DNA of 64,000 nucleotides, from the NCBI GenBank assembly GCA_900472295.1, contig UCIA01000023.1, forward strand, positions 87,399 through 151,398, read 5' to 3'. The DNA is from Hyphomicrobiales bacterium. Lineage in GTDB: Bacteria; Pseudomonadota; Alphaproteobacteria; Rhizobiales; Rhizobiaceae. A program made the position numbers and the translations under genes. This document shows positions 9,404 to 19,156 of this stretch, one piece after another. The first letter of the stretch is position 1. Each line of letters begins with the position of its first letter. The notes below the pieces were generated by a model that was not told the origin of the DNA, searched no databases, and was given only the letters and a program-made list of their open reading frames with translations.

Positions 9404-9680
9404 CGCGCCCAATCGACGGTCAATTTGGTCGGCGCGGCTTTCGCAGCCTGACTGCTGGTGCTGACCGTGCTTTGCATGGCGACCGCCCGGATGATTTGAG
9501 CCCTGCCGCGCGTTAACACCCCGGTTGAAGCATTCGCATCGCACGCCGCCCGGCTCCCGGTCAGCGGTGTGCGCGGCGCGCAGCTCGGACGGATGTGCAA
9601 GGTGGCTCTCCGCACAAAGGTTTGGCTGCGCGCCACCAACCTGATGGCGGCAGACTGGGCATCGCGCGGAAGCGCAGCCT
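9404..9680. other. Intergenic region downstream of GGDEF-EAL gene
   Basis: The gap between the convergent GGDEF-EAL and DUF6817-like genes is 378 bp in all. This left part shows no ORF with protein-like composition; a short minus-strand frame of 79 codons is arginine- and alanine-rich and looks non-coding. The right part is a repeat element, listed separately. Confidence 0.4.
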
Positions 9681-9782
9681 AAAGCGCGTCGCGCCTGAAC
9701 GGCCTCATGCGGCGCGCTTCAGGCTGTTGTTTTATGCATGTCGTTACCCCAAAGCCGCTGCGCACTTTTGGGCGACATGCAT
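9681..9782. repeat. Double-palindrome repeat, family A (full copy)
   Basis: Two palindromes lie in tandem. The first has arms AAGCGCG (9682-9688) and CGCGCTT (9713-9719). The second has perfect arms ATGCATGTCG (9734-9743) and CGACATGCAT (9773-9782), with inner pairing CCCAAA/TTTGGG. The second palindrome also occurs at 36918-36964 and 55946-55993. The last base of this copy is the first base of the reverse-strand stop codon of the next gene. Confidence 0.8.
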
Positions 9783-10519
9783 CAAAGCACCTCGACCGAT
9801 TCGCCACGCCGGTTGGCCCGGCGCAGTTTCAGGTATGTGCGCAGGTTCGGCACAATGCGAAAACCCTCCAGCTTGGTTTCCTGGAGCGGCGCGGCCCAGT
9901 CCATGTCCTCGTACCTGTTGCGATAGGCTTCGATGGCCTTGGCGAGATCCTCGCGGCCCAGTTGCCTGGCCAAGGCAGCGCAGGCGGCGATCCGCGACCG
10001 TAACGACTGGCCATATTTCGGAGCAAACGCCAGCCCGCCGTCGGCGAGGTCATCAAGTTCGTGGGCAAGCAGCAGAAACAGGAGATCCTCGTCTCCTGCC
10101 GGCACGCCATCGGCCGCAATGCGCTCGGGGTCTCCGGTCTCGAATTTCACGTCGATCAGGCGCGCAACAAGACGCTCAACCTCGACACCCACCTTTTGCT
10201 CCAGCCACTCGCGGTGGGCATCGCTTCGCGTGCTGGATTTTCCATCCGGATACTGGCCGCTGTCGTAGGAGGCATGAAACATCGCCGCCAGCACAAGATC
10301 CAAATTCTTGTCGAAATGCGCGACTGCGGACGCGGCGCCTACTGCATGGCAGATGAAAGGTCGCCCGGTCTTGCGATAGCGGCCATTGAACATGGCGCAA
10401 CAGACACGGTAGGCCTTCTGGACGTGGACAATATCGTCGACCGGATGGCCAAGCTCGTAAAGCTGCATATACAGCGCCGTGTTGGTCTGGCGCGGTACGA
10501 AAAGTTCTTCCCTGGTCAA
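9782..10519 (-). CDS. DUF6817-like (HD-related) protein
   Basis: A 245-residue cytoplasmic protein when started at TTG (10517-10519), which has a run of G (GGGGGG) about five bases upstream; the frame runs further up but over sequence without protein character. The pattern GRYRKTGRPFICHAVGA, then LAAMFHASYDSGQYPDG, resembles DUF6817, a domain distantly like the HD fold of nucleotide hydrolases, with the usual HD pair altered to HAS. No function is established. It lies downstream of a flavin oxidoreductase on the same strand, 169 bases away, probably without a shared role. Confidence 0.6.
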   Translation of the reverse strand: MTREELFVPRQTNTALYMQLYELGHPVDDIVHVQKAYRVCCAMFNGRYRKTGRPFICHAVGAASAVAHFDKNLDLVLAAMFHASYDSGQYPDGKSSTRSDAHREWLEQKVGVEVERLVARLIDVKFETGDPERIAADGVPAGDEDLLFLLLAHELDDLADGGLAFAPKYGQSLRSRIAACAALARQLGREDLAKAIEAYRNRYEDMDWAAPLQETKLEGFRIVPNLRTYLKLRRANRRGESVEVL

Positions 10520-10688
10520 ATCGGCCCCCCGACTTCGTTTGACTTGCCGTCGAGTTTTCGCAGGAAAGCGATCAGCTTCAGGATTCTTGTACAGGCCTCT
10601 TCGATGGAGTGAGCCTGCCGCCTTTAGCTGAAAATTACAAATATGATTGGAGAAGTCCAGTCTAAGGAGCCACGGCCGCAAGCGAGGC

Positions 10689-12734
10689 TCAGATTCTGAT
10701 GCCGAACCTGATGCCGTCATAGATGGCGGCGTGGATGTTGCGCGAGGCGACCGCGTCGCCGATGCGCAACAGCACGAAACCGCCTTGCGGGTTGCGCTCA
10801 GGAAAAATGTCGCCGCCGCCGACCAGCCGCTCGTAGTCGACCGCGCCGCCATTTTTCGACAGCGGCTTCAGCTGGAGATAGAGATCGTCGAGCGGGGCCG
10901 TGCCATGCTCGACCACCACCTGGTCGACCCGCCTTTCGCCGCGCCAGCCATCGGCGAAATCCGAAGCAAGTTCGGCAACCAGCTGATTGCCCTCGCGCCG
11001 CACCGAGCGCAGCCTGGTGTTGATGGTGATGGTGACGCCCTTCTCCTGGAACGCGCGCATATAGGGAACGTGGTTCATGCCGCCCATTTCCGGGGCGAAG
11101 AAGCGTTCGGGCGAAACCAGCTCCAGCTTTGACCCTGCATTGGCGATCAGCTCCGCCGCACCCATGCCCTGGTGGCCGCCATTGTCGTCGAAGAGCAGCA
11201 CGTTCTCCGCCGGCTTGACGCTGCCGGCCATGATGTCCCAGCTCGACGTCACGAGATTGTCGCCCGATGTCAGCGGCGGGTTTTGCGGCAGGCCGCCGGT
11301 GGCGATCACCACCACATCGGGCACTAGGCCCAGCACATCGTCCTGCTCGGCCCAGGTATCATAGCGGACCTCGACGCCGAGCCGGTCGAGTTCGGCCAGC
11401 CGCCAGTCGATGATGCCGATCAGCTCCTTGCGGCGCGGGTTCTGCGTCGCCAGCCGAACCTGGCCGCCGGCCTGGCCGGAGGCTTCGAGCACCGTGACCT
11501 GATGGCCGCGTTCGGCCATGACGCGGGCTGCTTCCAGCCCGCCGGCGCCGGCGCCGACGACGACGACTTTCCGCTTGGGCCCTTCGGTCTTGGCGATAAT
11601 ATGCGGAATCTCGGCCTCGCGGCCGGTCGCGGCATTGTGGACGCACAGCGCCTCGCCGCCCTCATAGATGCGGTCGAGGCAATAGGTGGCGCCGACGCAA
11701 GGGCGGATCTCGTGCTCGCGGCCTTCCATCACTTTCTTGATGATGTGCGGATCGGCGATATGCGCGCGGGTCATGCCGACCATGTCGAGTTTGCCCGTCG
11801 CGATGGCATGGCGCGCGGTGGCGACATCGGAAATCCGCGCCGCATGGAAGGTCGGGAATTTCGTCGCCGCCCTCACCTCGCCGGCGAAATCGAGATGCGG
11901 CGAAGAGCGCATGCCGGCCACCGGGATGACCTTGGTGAGCGCCGCGTCGCTCTCGATCGAGCCGCGGATAATGTTGAGGAAGTCCACCTTGCCCGAGTTG
12001 GCGAGCCGCTTCGCGATCTCGACGCCCTCCTCTTTCGACAGGCCTTTTTCAAAATCCTCGTCGGCGACCATGCGGATGCCGACGACGAATTTCTCGCCGA
12101 CCGCGGCGCGCACGGCATCCAGCACGAGATTGGTGAAGCGAAGCCGGTTGTCGAGCGAGCCGCCGAATTCGTCGTCGCGATGGTTGGTGGCCGGCGACCA
12201 GAACCCGTCCATCAGATGGCCGTAGGATTCGAACTCGATGCCGTCGAGCCCGGCGGCCTGGCAACGCTGCGCGGCGGACGCATAGTCGGCGACGATGCGC
12301 TCGATGTCCCAGTCCTCGATGGTTTTTGGGAAAGCGCGATGCGCCGGCTCGCGCACCGGCGATGCCGACAGAACCGGCAGCCAGTCGGCCTTGTTCCAGC
12401 CGGTGCGGCGGCCGAGATGGGTGATCTGGATCATCACCTTGCAGTCATGTTCGTGGCAGGCGTCCGCCAGTTCGGCCAGCCACGGCACGATGCGATCGTC
12501 ATAGACATGCAGATTGCCAAAGGCGGCGGGGCTGTCGCGCGAGACGATGGCCGAACCCGCCGTCATGGTCAGCGCCATGCCGCCCTTGGCCTTTTCGGCA
12601 TGGTAGAGCCGGTAGCGCTGCTTCGGCATGCCGTCCTCGGAATAGGCCGGCTCATGACTGGTCGACATGACCCGGTTCTTCAGCGTCAAGTGCTTGAGCT
12701 GATAGGGCTGGAGAAGCGGATCGTTGGAGGTCAT
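10689..12734 (-). CDS. NADH:flavin oxidoreductase, DgcA/FadH type
   Basis: A 681-residue multidomain flavoenzyme. An N-terminal Old Yellow Enzyme-type TIM barrel (about 1-365) carries FMN-site motifs such as THLGRR and [11 protein letters not shown]. Then comes a cysteine group [10 protein letters not shown]...C (about 347-365) expected to hold a 4Fe-4S cluster. The C-terminal half has a Rossmann FAD motif [14 protein letters not shown] (about 390). Related proteins reduce dienoyl-CoA or demethylate dimethylglycine, stachydrine or methylproline. The nearby MttB-like gene favours a demethylase role, but this gene is separated from that operon. Divergent from queF. Confidence 0.85.
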   Translation of the reverse strand: MTSNDPLLQPYQLKHLTLKNRVMSTSHEPAYSEDGMPKQRYRLYHAEKAKGGMALTMTAGSAIVSRDSPAAFGNLHVYDDRIVPWLAELADACHEHDCKVMIQITHLGRRTGWNKADWLPVLSASPVREPAHRAFPKTIEDWDIERIVADYASAAQRCQAAGLDGIEFESYGHLMDGFWSPATNHRDDEFGGSLDNRLRFTNLVLDAVRAAVGEKFVVGIRMVADEDFEKGLSKEEGVEIAKRLANSGKVDFLNIIRGSIESDAALTKVIPVAGMRSSPHLDFAGEVRAATKFPTFHAARISDVATARHAIATGKLDMVGMTRAHIADPHIIKKVMEGREHEIRPCVGATYCLDRIYEGGEALCVHNAATGREAEIPHIIAKTEGPKRKVVVVGAGAGGLEAARVMAERGHQVTVLEASGQAGGQVRLATQNPRRKELIGIIDWRLAELDRLGVEVRYDTWAEQDDVLGLVPDVVVIATGGLPQNPPLTSGDNLVTSSWDIMAGSVKPAENVLLFDDNGGHQGMGAAELIANAGSKLELVSPERFFAPEMGGMNHVPYMRAFQEKGVTITINTRLRSVRREGNQLVAELASDFADGWRGERRVDQVVVEHGTAPLDDLYLQLKPLSKNGGAVDYERLVGGGDIFPERNPQGGFVLLRIGDAVASRNIHAAIYDGIRFGIRI

Positions 12735-12795
12735 CGTCTTCCTGCTTTTTCAAACTGTGCTAATGAGCGCGGCAAAATTGAAAGAGATACCGCTC

Positions 12796-13257
12796 ATGAT
12801 CGACACCAAAACCCTCACCCAGCTCGGCGCTCACGTCGAGACGCCACAGAGCCCCGAAGCTGCGGTCCTGGAGACCGTGCCGTTCCAGCGCGGCGACGGA
12901 CCGCCGGCGATCGTGCGCTTCACCTGCCCGGAATTCACCTCGCTCTGCCCGGTCACCGGCCAACCGGATTTCGCCCATATCGTCATCGACTACGCACCCG
13001 ATGCGGCGCTGGTGGAATCGAAATCGCTGAAACTGTTCATGACCTCGTTTCGCAACCATGGCGCCTTCCATGAAGACTGCACCGTGATGATCGGCCGCCG
13101 CATTGTGGCGGCGACCAAACCGTTGTGGTTGCGCGTAGGCGGCTATTGGTATCCACGCGGCGGCATTCCGATCGATGTCTTCTGGCAAACCGGCGCGCCG
13201 CCCGAAGGCGCCTGGCTGCCCGACACCGGCGTTGCCCCTTATCGCGGCCGCGGCTGA
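12796..13257 (+). CDS. queF: NADPH-dependent 7-cyano-7-deazaguanine reductase
   Basis: The 153-residue short-type QueF reduces preQ0 to preQ1 in queuosine biosynthesis. The catalytic Cys is in [14 protein letters not shown] (about 54-60), and the NADPH-binding QueF motif is ESKSLKLF (about 75-82), followed by [12 protein letters not shown] chose the ATG at 12796, which follows a purine-rich AAAGAGA, rather than two in-frame upstream ATGs, because family members start at this point. No other queuosine gene is in the window. Confidence 0.95.
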   Translation: MIDTKTLTQLGAHVETPQSPEAAVLETVPFQRGDGPPAIVRFTCPEFTSLCPVTGQPDFAHIVIDYAPDAALVESKSLKLFMTSFRNHGAFHEDCTVMIGRRIVAATKPLWLRVGGYWYPRGGIPIDVFWQTGAPPEGAWLPDTGVAPYRGRG

Positions 13258-13264
13258 ACGGGCA

Positions 13265-14139
13265 TCAGCCATTGTCGGCGCCCGTCCGGCATAGCTTTGC
13301 CGCCAGGAAAGGAAGCACTGCATCGCGGTAGCGCGGCTGGTCATAGCGCAGCAGGTCGACATGACCTGCGCCTTCGAACCAGACCAGCTCAGAGCCGGCG
13401 GCAGCGCTCTGCAAGGCCAGCACCTGGCCGCGATCGATGAAGGGATCGATGCTGCCTGCCATCAGCATCAGCGGCGCGCCGATCTTGCCGAGATGATCGA
13501 CCGGCCTGACGTCGTCGGCGCTCAAGCCGAGACGAACGGGCATCTGCGCCAAGAGCACGTCAGCCTGGAAGCCGCGCCAGAAGCTGAAGGGCATTCGCCA
13601 TGCCGTGGTCTCGCGCAACGTCGCGTAGAGCTGCTCCAGCACATAGGCATCGGCGGGCGCCTGCTGTGCTGCAAAAACAAACGCCGCTGCGCCCAATGAT
13701 GAGCCGACAGCACCAAGTTTCTGGCCGGGGAAACGTTGCCTGGCAAAGGCAATGATGCGGGAGGCATCCTGCCCTTCGGTATAACCGAAGCCCTGGGCAG
13801 TGCCGCCGCTTTCGCCGTGCCCGGACAGGTCGAACAGGACGACGGAGTAACCGGCGTCGAAGAGGAGTTTCGCTCTTTGAACCAAAGCCAGCCTGTTGGC
13901 CCCGCGCCATGCAGCAGGACGATGGCGCCGCAACTGCCCTTTCGATCGGCCACCCATCCGACCAGTTCGGGCGCATCGGCCTGGTCGAGCACGACGCGCT
14001 GGACGGGCAAGTCCGCCGGCTCCGCCAGCGCTTGCCGAGGCCCGCGGGCGATCGGCTTCGTACCGATATGCCAGTCGAAGACGCCGCCGGCAGCGACCAC
14101 ACCGACCAGCGCGAGCGCGAGCCAAACGCGAAGCCTCAT
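13265..14139 (-). pseudogene. Alpha/beta hydrolase, frameshifted
   Basis: The N-terminal part (signal-anchor segment, then GAIVLLHGAG) is in the frame starting at 14139. The rest, from ANRLALVQ to the end at 13265, is in another frame. Catalytic elements downstream are intact: nucleophile elbow GSSLGA, an Asp in SIDPFID and a His in GAGHVDLL. The frames join at a run of four C (13900-13903 on the plus strand), and one extra base there would restore an uninterrupted protein of about 291 residues in the serine-hydrolase family. It is either a recent single-base deletion or a homopolymer sequencing error. Confidence 0.85.
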
Positions 14140-14167
14140 TGACGATTACCCGGAAGCGGTCGGCTGC

Positions 14168-14776
14168 TCATTCGCACTGATACTGGCTGAGTGCCCATTC
14201 GCCGGTTACCGAGAGCAGATCCGATATCTTCCAGTCGCCGTCGACTTTCCTGAACTTCCATTCGAGGCGATGCGGGTTGCCGGCGACGACGAAGGCGACA
14301 ATGACCTTGGCCTGGTCGCCATTGATCGCTTCGAGCGTCTTCAGGCTCTTGTCGATCTCGGCCTTGTCATAGTCGGCATTGTCCAGCGCCATGTTGGGAT
14401 CGAGGCACTCGCCCTGCCCGGATTTGCGCAACGCATCGCTCTTGTCGAGAACGGTTTTTGCCGGATCGACGAAGTGGCTGCGCTGCGCCGGGTCAATCTC
14501 CAGCCCCACCTGATCGTAGAATGGCCGTACCACCGCCGTCGGTGATCCCGGCAGAATGGGAGCGGCCGGCGCGGCGTCGGCCGGCGACCATCCAACCGGT
14601 GGCGTTGCCGGCTCCACCGCAACCCCGGGCGGGTTTGCGGGCGGTATGCTGCCCGGCACTGTCTCGGCCGGAGCATTTGCGGGCGGCGGACCGAGCAAGC
14701 CCTGCGCCGAAGCGCCGTTCAGCCCTGCCGCCAGCATGGAAAAGGTCGACAACGCCAGAGCGAGACGACGCAGCAC
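14168..14776 (-). CDS. Secreted protein with proline-rich linker, unknown function
   Basis: A 202-residue protein with a signal peptide (cleavage near residue 24, after GASA). A proline/alanine-rich stretch follows to about residue 78, then a globular domain of about 120 residues. That domain matches the downstream-reading neighbour at 14781: both have an Asp-rich CLDxxxxLD segment, a K-S-LK-LE-INGD motif, a R-EW/VWxxxKxDGxWK motif and a C-terminal Cys. Likely periplasmic. No named family recognised with confidence. Four bases separate it from its paralogue. Confidence 0.7.
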   Translation of the reverse strand: MLRRLALALSTFSMLAAGLNGASAQGLLGPPPANAPAETVPGSIPPANPPGVAVEPATPPVGWSPADAAPAAPILPGSPTAVVRPFYDQVGLEIDPAQRSHFVDPAKTVLDKSDALRKSGQGECLDPNMALDNADYDKAEIDKSLKTLEAINGDQAKVIVAFVVAGNPHRLEWKFRKVDGDWKISDLLSVTGEWALSQYQCE

Positions 14777-14780
14777 GGCA

Positions 14781-15260
14781 TTACTCCGGCGCTTTATCGG
14801 GCATGCATTCCAACGCGCTCAGCGTCCAGTTGCTGGTCTTGGAGGTGATGTCGGCGACCTTCCATTTGCCGTCGATTTTCTTCAGCGACCAGACCATTTC
14901 ACGTTTGGAATCATCACCTTCAGCAAAAAGGCTGAAGGTGGCCGTGACCTCGGCCGTATCGCCATTGACGGTCTCGGCCAGCTTCAACGTCTTGGCAATG
15001 CTCTTCTGGTCGAAATCCTGGGCGTCGAGGCCTGGATCGAAGTCGAGGCAGGCGACTTCGTCGGGATTGTTCTTGACGGCCTTGTCGTTGAGGTCGAACA
15101 GCTTTGTCACCGGCTCGGTGAAGCGGTCGCGATATTGCTCGTCGCCCTCGAACTTCACTTCAGGCACATAGAAGAACTTTACGGCGTTGGAAGCCGGCCC
15201 GGCCGGTGCGGCGGCAGGCAAGGCAATCGAAAAGACAGCGGCCAGCACTATCGGTTTCAT
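14781..15260 (-). CDS. Secreted protein, paralogue of the adjacent gene
   Basis: Taking the ATG at 15260 gives 159 residues with a clear signal peptide (ALPAAAPA, cleavage near residue 20). The frame runs further upstream but over unrelated sequence. The mature part shares the KTLKLAETVNGDTAEV, SLKKIDGKWKVAD and SALEC pattern with the 202-residue neighbour but lacks its proline linker, so the two look like a tandem duplication that diverged. Both are probably co-transcribed. Function unknown. Confidence 0.75.
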   Translation of the reverse strand: MKPIVLAAVFSIALPAAAPAGPASNAVKFFYVPEVKFEGDEQYRDRFTEPVTKLFDLNDKAVKNNPDEVACLDFDPGLDAQDFDQKSIAKTLKLAETVNGDTAEVTATFSLFAEGDDSKREMVWSLKKIDGKWKVADITSKTSNWTLSALECMPDKAPE

Positions 15261-15396
15261 CAGGGATCTCCGGATTCGGCGGCAAGACGGGAATAGCAGA
15301 CATACTGCATATCGGCTTTTTTGCGGCTCATGAAGCCTCCGGGGTTCGTTGCCCCTGATATCGCGTCGTATGCCTGGCGCGCCTGGCGGCAGGAGC

Positions 15397-17379
15397 TCAA
15401 AGCCCAAGCGCCACCTTGCGTCCGTCATGAATGGCAAAGGCAGCCTGCCTCGAGGCCGTGCAATCGCCGATCGACGTGTGAACGATGCCGATCCTGTCGA
15501 GTTCGACGGACAGGCTGTCCTGCGCCATGCTGGTACTGGCAAACACCAAAGTGTCCGCCTCGATGTCCTGCTCGGCGCCATCGAGCAACGATGCTATTTT
15601 GGCCTTCATGCCATCCCAATGCATCACGGCGCTTTCGGTCACAAACCTGACCTTTAGTGCAGCGAGCGCGCGGCGCAGCGGCGCATCCACGGCCATGCGC
15701 TGAAGTTCCTTACCTATGAGGGCGTCAGGCGTGACGATGGTCACATCATGGCCGTCCTCGGCGAGTTTCCAGGCGGTCCCGCAGCCTTTCCAGTTGCCGC
15801 CATCGTCGAGGAAAAGCACGCGCTTGCCCGGCCTCACCTCTCTCGCCATCACGGCTTCGGCGGAGAAAACAGAACCACCGCCCGGAATGCTCTCCCATTG
15901 CGGCAGCGCCTTTTGGAATGCGCCGTCCGGCGGCATGGAGCCGGTCGCAACGATGACGTGATCTGCGCCTTCGCGTCCAATGTCCTCGGCTTCGACATAT
16001 TGACCATAGCGCACGTCGACCTGAAGCTGGCCAAGCTGACGCTGGTACCAGTCGATGAGATCGAGGATCTGCGCCCGGCGCGGCTGCAGGCCGGCAAGCC
16101 GGAATTGTCCGCCGAGCCGGTCGGACGCCTCGGCCAGCGTGACCCGATGTCCGCGCTCCGCCGCCACACGTGCCGCTTCGAGACCAGCAGGCCCGCCGCC
16201 GACGACAAACACGCGTTTGGGCATGGCGGCCGGCGTGAATCGGTCACCGCCCCATTCCCATTCGCGCCCCGCCGACGGGTTGATGACGCAGCTGATCCAG
16301 TAGTCGCGGCTGCGTCGGCCCCAGCACATCTGGTTGCAGGACAGGCAACCACGTATGTCCTCTTCTCGCCCTGCGGCGGCCTTGGCCGCCAGATGCGGAT
16401 CGGCGATCTGCCCGCGCACGATCGAGACGAGATCGGCGCGCCCTTCGCTCAGTACGCTTTCGGCGTTGTCCGGGGTGCGAATGTGGCTCTCGGCGGTAAT
16501 CAGCGCGTGGCGCACGGTCGACTTCAAAACCGCAGCCAGATCGGCGCCCAGCTTTTCCGGGTAGAGGAAAGTCGGCATGATCTTGTAGAAATCGAAATAA
16601 GAGCCCGACCCGCAGGTGACGTAGTCCATCAGATTGTCGCGATCGTGCAGGTCGATGATCTCGGCCAATGCCTCGCGCTTCAGCGTCACCTCGACTTCCG
16701 GCTCGTCATTGATGGCGAGACCGACGATGAAGTCGTCGCCACAGACCTTGCGGATGCGGCTCATCACCTCCCGGCTCATGCGGGTGCGGTTTTGCAGGCT
16801 GCCGCCCCATTGGTCGTCGCGTCGGTTCGACCACGGCGTCCAGAACTGATCGAGCATGGAATGATAGGCCGCCCAGACCTCGACACCGTCGAAACCGGCC
16901 TCGCGGCAGCGGCGCGCCGCCTGGACGAAGCCATCGATCGTCTCTTCGATCTGGCGCTCGGACATTCGGTGCGAGCCGTCTGAATCGTGATAGCTCGGCA
17001 GGCCCGACGGCGACCAGCCGGCATGGAAAGAGTTGTCCGCGTCGGCATGCTGGCCGACATGGTAGAGTTGCTGGATGGCGACGGCGCCGTTGCCTCGGAT
17101 CGCGTCAGTCACCTCTCGGAAATGCAGGATGACGCTGTCGTCCGAGGGGCGGAAATTTCCGCGCGTCAGAACCGCAGCCTGATGCACCGGCATCGGCTCG
17201 ACGACGATCATGCCGGCCCCGCCAATGGCGCGTTCGGCATAATAGCCGACATGGCGGGCCGTCGGCAGGCCGTCTTCAGCCATGTTGGCGGTATGGGCTC
17301 CGAACACGATCCGGTTGCGCAGCGTCTTGCCGCGCAAGCTCGCCGGTTCGAAAAGACGCTTGAAGACCCGCCCGGACAT
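15397..17379 (-). CDS. NADH:flavin oxidoreductase/demethylase with FeS and FAD domains
   Basis: A 660-residue protein with the same three-part plan as the enzyme at 10689: a TIM barrel with FMN motif LYHVGQHAD and WGGSLQNRTRMS, cysteines CLSCNQMC...C (about 334-353) for 4Fe-4S, then FVVGGGPAGLEAAR (about 390) and a second dinucleotide motif. The ATG at 17379 has GAGG five bases upstream and is preferred over a GTG at 17406. It ends the mttB-like / binding-protein series and is the likely oxidative demethylase of that pathway. Substrate unproven. Confidence 0.85.
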   Translation of the reverse strand: MSGRVFKRLFEPASLRGKTLRNRIVFGAHTANMAEDGLPTARHVGYYAERAIGGAGMIVVEPMPVHQAAVLTRGNFRPSDDSVILHFREVTDAIRGNGAVAIQQLYHVGQHADADNSFHAGWSPSGLPSYHDSDGSHRMSERQIEETIDGFVQAARRCREAGFDGVEVWAAYHSMLDQFWTPWSNRRDDQWGGSLQNRTRMSREVMSRIRKVCGDDFIVGLAINDEPEVEVTLKREALAEIIDLHDRDNLMDYVTCGSGSYFDFYKIMPTFLYPEKLGADLAAVLKSTVRHALITAESHIRTPDNAESVLSEGRADLVSIVRGQIADPHLAAKAAAGREEDIRGCLSCNQMCWGRRSRDYWISCVINPSAGREWEWGGDRFTPAAMPKRVFVVGGGPAGLEAARVAAERGHRVTLAEASDRLGGQFRLAGLQPRRAQILDLIDWYQRQLGQLQVDVRYGQYVEAEDIGREGADHVIVATGSMPPDGAFQKALPQWESIPGGGSVFSAEAVMAREVRPGKRVLFLDDGGNWKGCGTAWKLAEDGHDVTIVTPDALIGKELQRMAVDAPLRRALAALKVRFVTESAVMHWDGMKAKIASLLDGAEQDIEADTLVFASTSMAQDSLSVELDRIGIVHTSIGDCTASRQAAFAIHDGRKVALGL

Positions 17380-17444
17380 ATCCGCCTCTTCGGTTGCGGT
17401 CGGCACCTCGCGAGGATGCCGGCCTGCTGCCTATTTCCTTGATC

Positions 17445-19094
17445 TCAGCCGTCCAGCCAGACGTTTTGCAAATCCATCTCGAAGGTCTGGTGGACGCCGT
17501 AGTTCTTCACCTTCTTGTTGGTGTGGCTGTAGAGCTTTTGCCAGAAGGGCTGAATGATGACGCCGGAATCCTGCAGGATCTGCTCGACATCCTTCATCAC
17601 CTCGCGCCGCTTCTCCACGTCGACGAGCGACAGCGCCTGCTTGAGTTTGGCGTCGAAGTCCGGGTTGGAATAGGCCGATTCATTCCAGGCCTCGCCGGTG
17701 CGGTAGCCCAGAGCCAGCACCTGGACGCCGAGCGGACGCATGTACCAGATGGTCATCGAGTACGGATATTTCGTCCAGTCGTTCCAGAAGGTCGAGCCCG
17801 GCAGCACCGTGCGCTTCACCTTGATGCCGGCATCGCGCAGCTGGCCGGCGATGGCATCGCCGGTGCTCTTTTGCCAGTCGTCCTCAATGGTGATCAGCTC
17901 GTGCTCGAAATCGGCCTGACCGGCGTCCGCCATCAGCTTCTTGGCGCCGGCGGCATCGCGCTCCTTCTTGGGCAGCGCAAAATATTCCGGATGGATCGGG
18001 CTGACATGGTGGTTTTCGCCGACGGTGCCGCGACCATTATAGCCGAGCTGAAGGACCACATTGTTGTCCACCGCCATCTGCAGCGCGTTGCGCACACGCT
18101 GATCGTCATAGGGCTTGTGGGTGATGTTGGTGCGCGCAACCAGCGTGGTGGCGGTTGCGACTTCCGACTTCTGCAGGCCCATCTTGTCGAGGATGTCGAT
18201 GAAGTCGGACGGCGTTTCGAAATTGAGGTCGATCTCGCCGGAGTCGAAGGCGTTGATCGTGGCGTTGAAGTCGGTGCCGTAATCGGTGAACTCGACGCCA
18301 TCGAGCGGCGCTTCGCCGCCCCACCATTTGCCGTTCTCGCGCCGCTTGACCACCGCCTTCTGGCCGACATCGTAGGACACCAGTTCGAATGGTCCGGTAC
18401 CGATCGGCTTCTTGACCGGATCGGCGCCATCGGCGTCGAAACTGCGGTGGACGACGAGCGCGGGATAGTCGGTGAAGTTCGGGATCAGTGAAATGTCGGG
18501 CGCGCTGAGCGTCAGCTTGACGGTGTTGTCATCGACCTTGGTGATTGCGCCGTCACGCGCCTTGCCCGACTTTTCATCGATCAGCCCGCCGACGCGCGCG
18601 GCCATGGAATTGCCGGCCACGGCCTTCTCGCACCAGCGTGTGACATTGAAGACCACGTCGTCGGCGTTGAAGGCGTCGCCATTGTTCCATGTGATGCCCT
18701 TGCGCACATGCAGCGTGTATTCGGTGGCGTCGTCATTGACGTCCCAGCTTTCCAGCAACACCGGCTCGAAGGTGAATTCCTTGGTGTAGCGGACCAGCGG
18801 CTCCAGCCAGCAGCGCGAAATGTTGGCGAGTTCCACCCAGTCATAGGTGCGCGGATCTTTTTGAGCCTTCACCGACATCGATATGTGCAGCGTGCCGCCC
18901 TTCTTCGGCTCCTGAGCAAAAGCCTGCCCCGGCGCGGCAAGGCCGATCATGCTGTAGGCCAGCGCCGTCGATGCACCGAAGGCGCTGGCCAGCGCCAGGA
19001 ACTCGCGCCGGTCCACGCGGCCTGCCTGCGCCTCTTTGGCCATCGCCTCGATGGCGCCAGGCACGCGATCGCCATTGCTTCTGAACAGTGTCAT
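17445..19094 (-). CDS. ABC transporter substrate-binding protein, family 5 (peptide/nickel type)
   Basis: A 549-residue extracytoplasmic binding protein. The N-terminus carries a twin-arginine signal ([15 protein letters not shown], about residues 27-41), with export to the periplasm before [11 protein letters not shown]. The mature protein has the SBP_bac_5 features, including [15 protein letters not shown] and [12 protein letters not shown]. Family members bind oligopeptides, nickel, sugars or amines. It lies between the MttB-like gene (62-base gap) and the oxidoreductase (65-base gap), so it may capture the methylated amine. No permease or ATPase gene is nearby, so the transporter is incomplete here. 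Confidence 0.88.
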   Translation of the reverse strand: MTLFRSNGDRVPGAIEAMAKEAQAGRVDRREFLALASAFGASTALAYSMIGLAAPGQAFAQEPKKGGTLHISMSVKAQKDPRTYDWVELANISRCWLEPLVRYTKEFTFEPVLLESWDVNDDATEYTLHVRKGITWNNGDAFNADDVVFNVTRWCEKAVAGNSMAARVGGLIDEKSGKARDGAITKVDDNTVKLTLSAPDISLIPNFTDYPALVVHRSFDADGADPVKKPIGTGPFELVSYDVGQKAVVKRRENGKWWGGEAPLDGVEFTDYGTDFNATINAFDSGEIDLNFETPSDFIDILDKMGLQKSEVATATTLVARTNITHKPYDDQRVRNALQMAVDNNVVLQLGYNGRGTVGENHHVSPIHPEYFALPKKERDAAGAKKLMADAGQADFEHELITIEDDWQKSTGDAIAGQLRDAGIKVKRTVLPGSTFWNDWTKYPYSMTIWYMRPLGVQVLALGYRTGEAWNESAYSNPDFDAKLKQALSLVDVEKRREVMKDVEQILQDSGVIIQPFWQKLYSHTNKKVKNYGVHQTFEMDLQNVWLDG

Positions 19095-19156
19095 GTCTTC
19101 CTCCCTTGCGGTTCCCTTGGGGTTTTGCCCCTTATCAATTCACGCTGGTGTTCCTG

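Noticed and set aside
7028-9544. 838-codon minus-strand frame opposite the GGDEF-EAL gene
   Set aside because: A shadow of the plus-strand gene caused by GC-rich third positions; the composition (Asp/His/Arg/Gln-rich) is typical of antisense frames.
9404-9639. 79-codon minus-strand frame after the GGDEF-EAL gene
   Set aside because: Arg/Ala/Thr-rich, touches the end of a certain gene and has no recognisable domain or ribosome-binding site.
10520-10852. N-terminal extension of the DUF6817-like protein
   Set aside because: The frame is open but overlaps the end of the oxidoreductase gene and codes for Ser/Ala/Arg-rich sequence without family match; the TTG at 10519 with a G-run upstream fits better.
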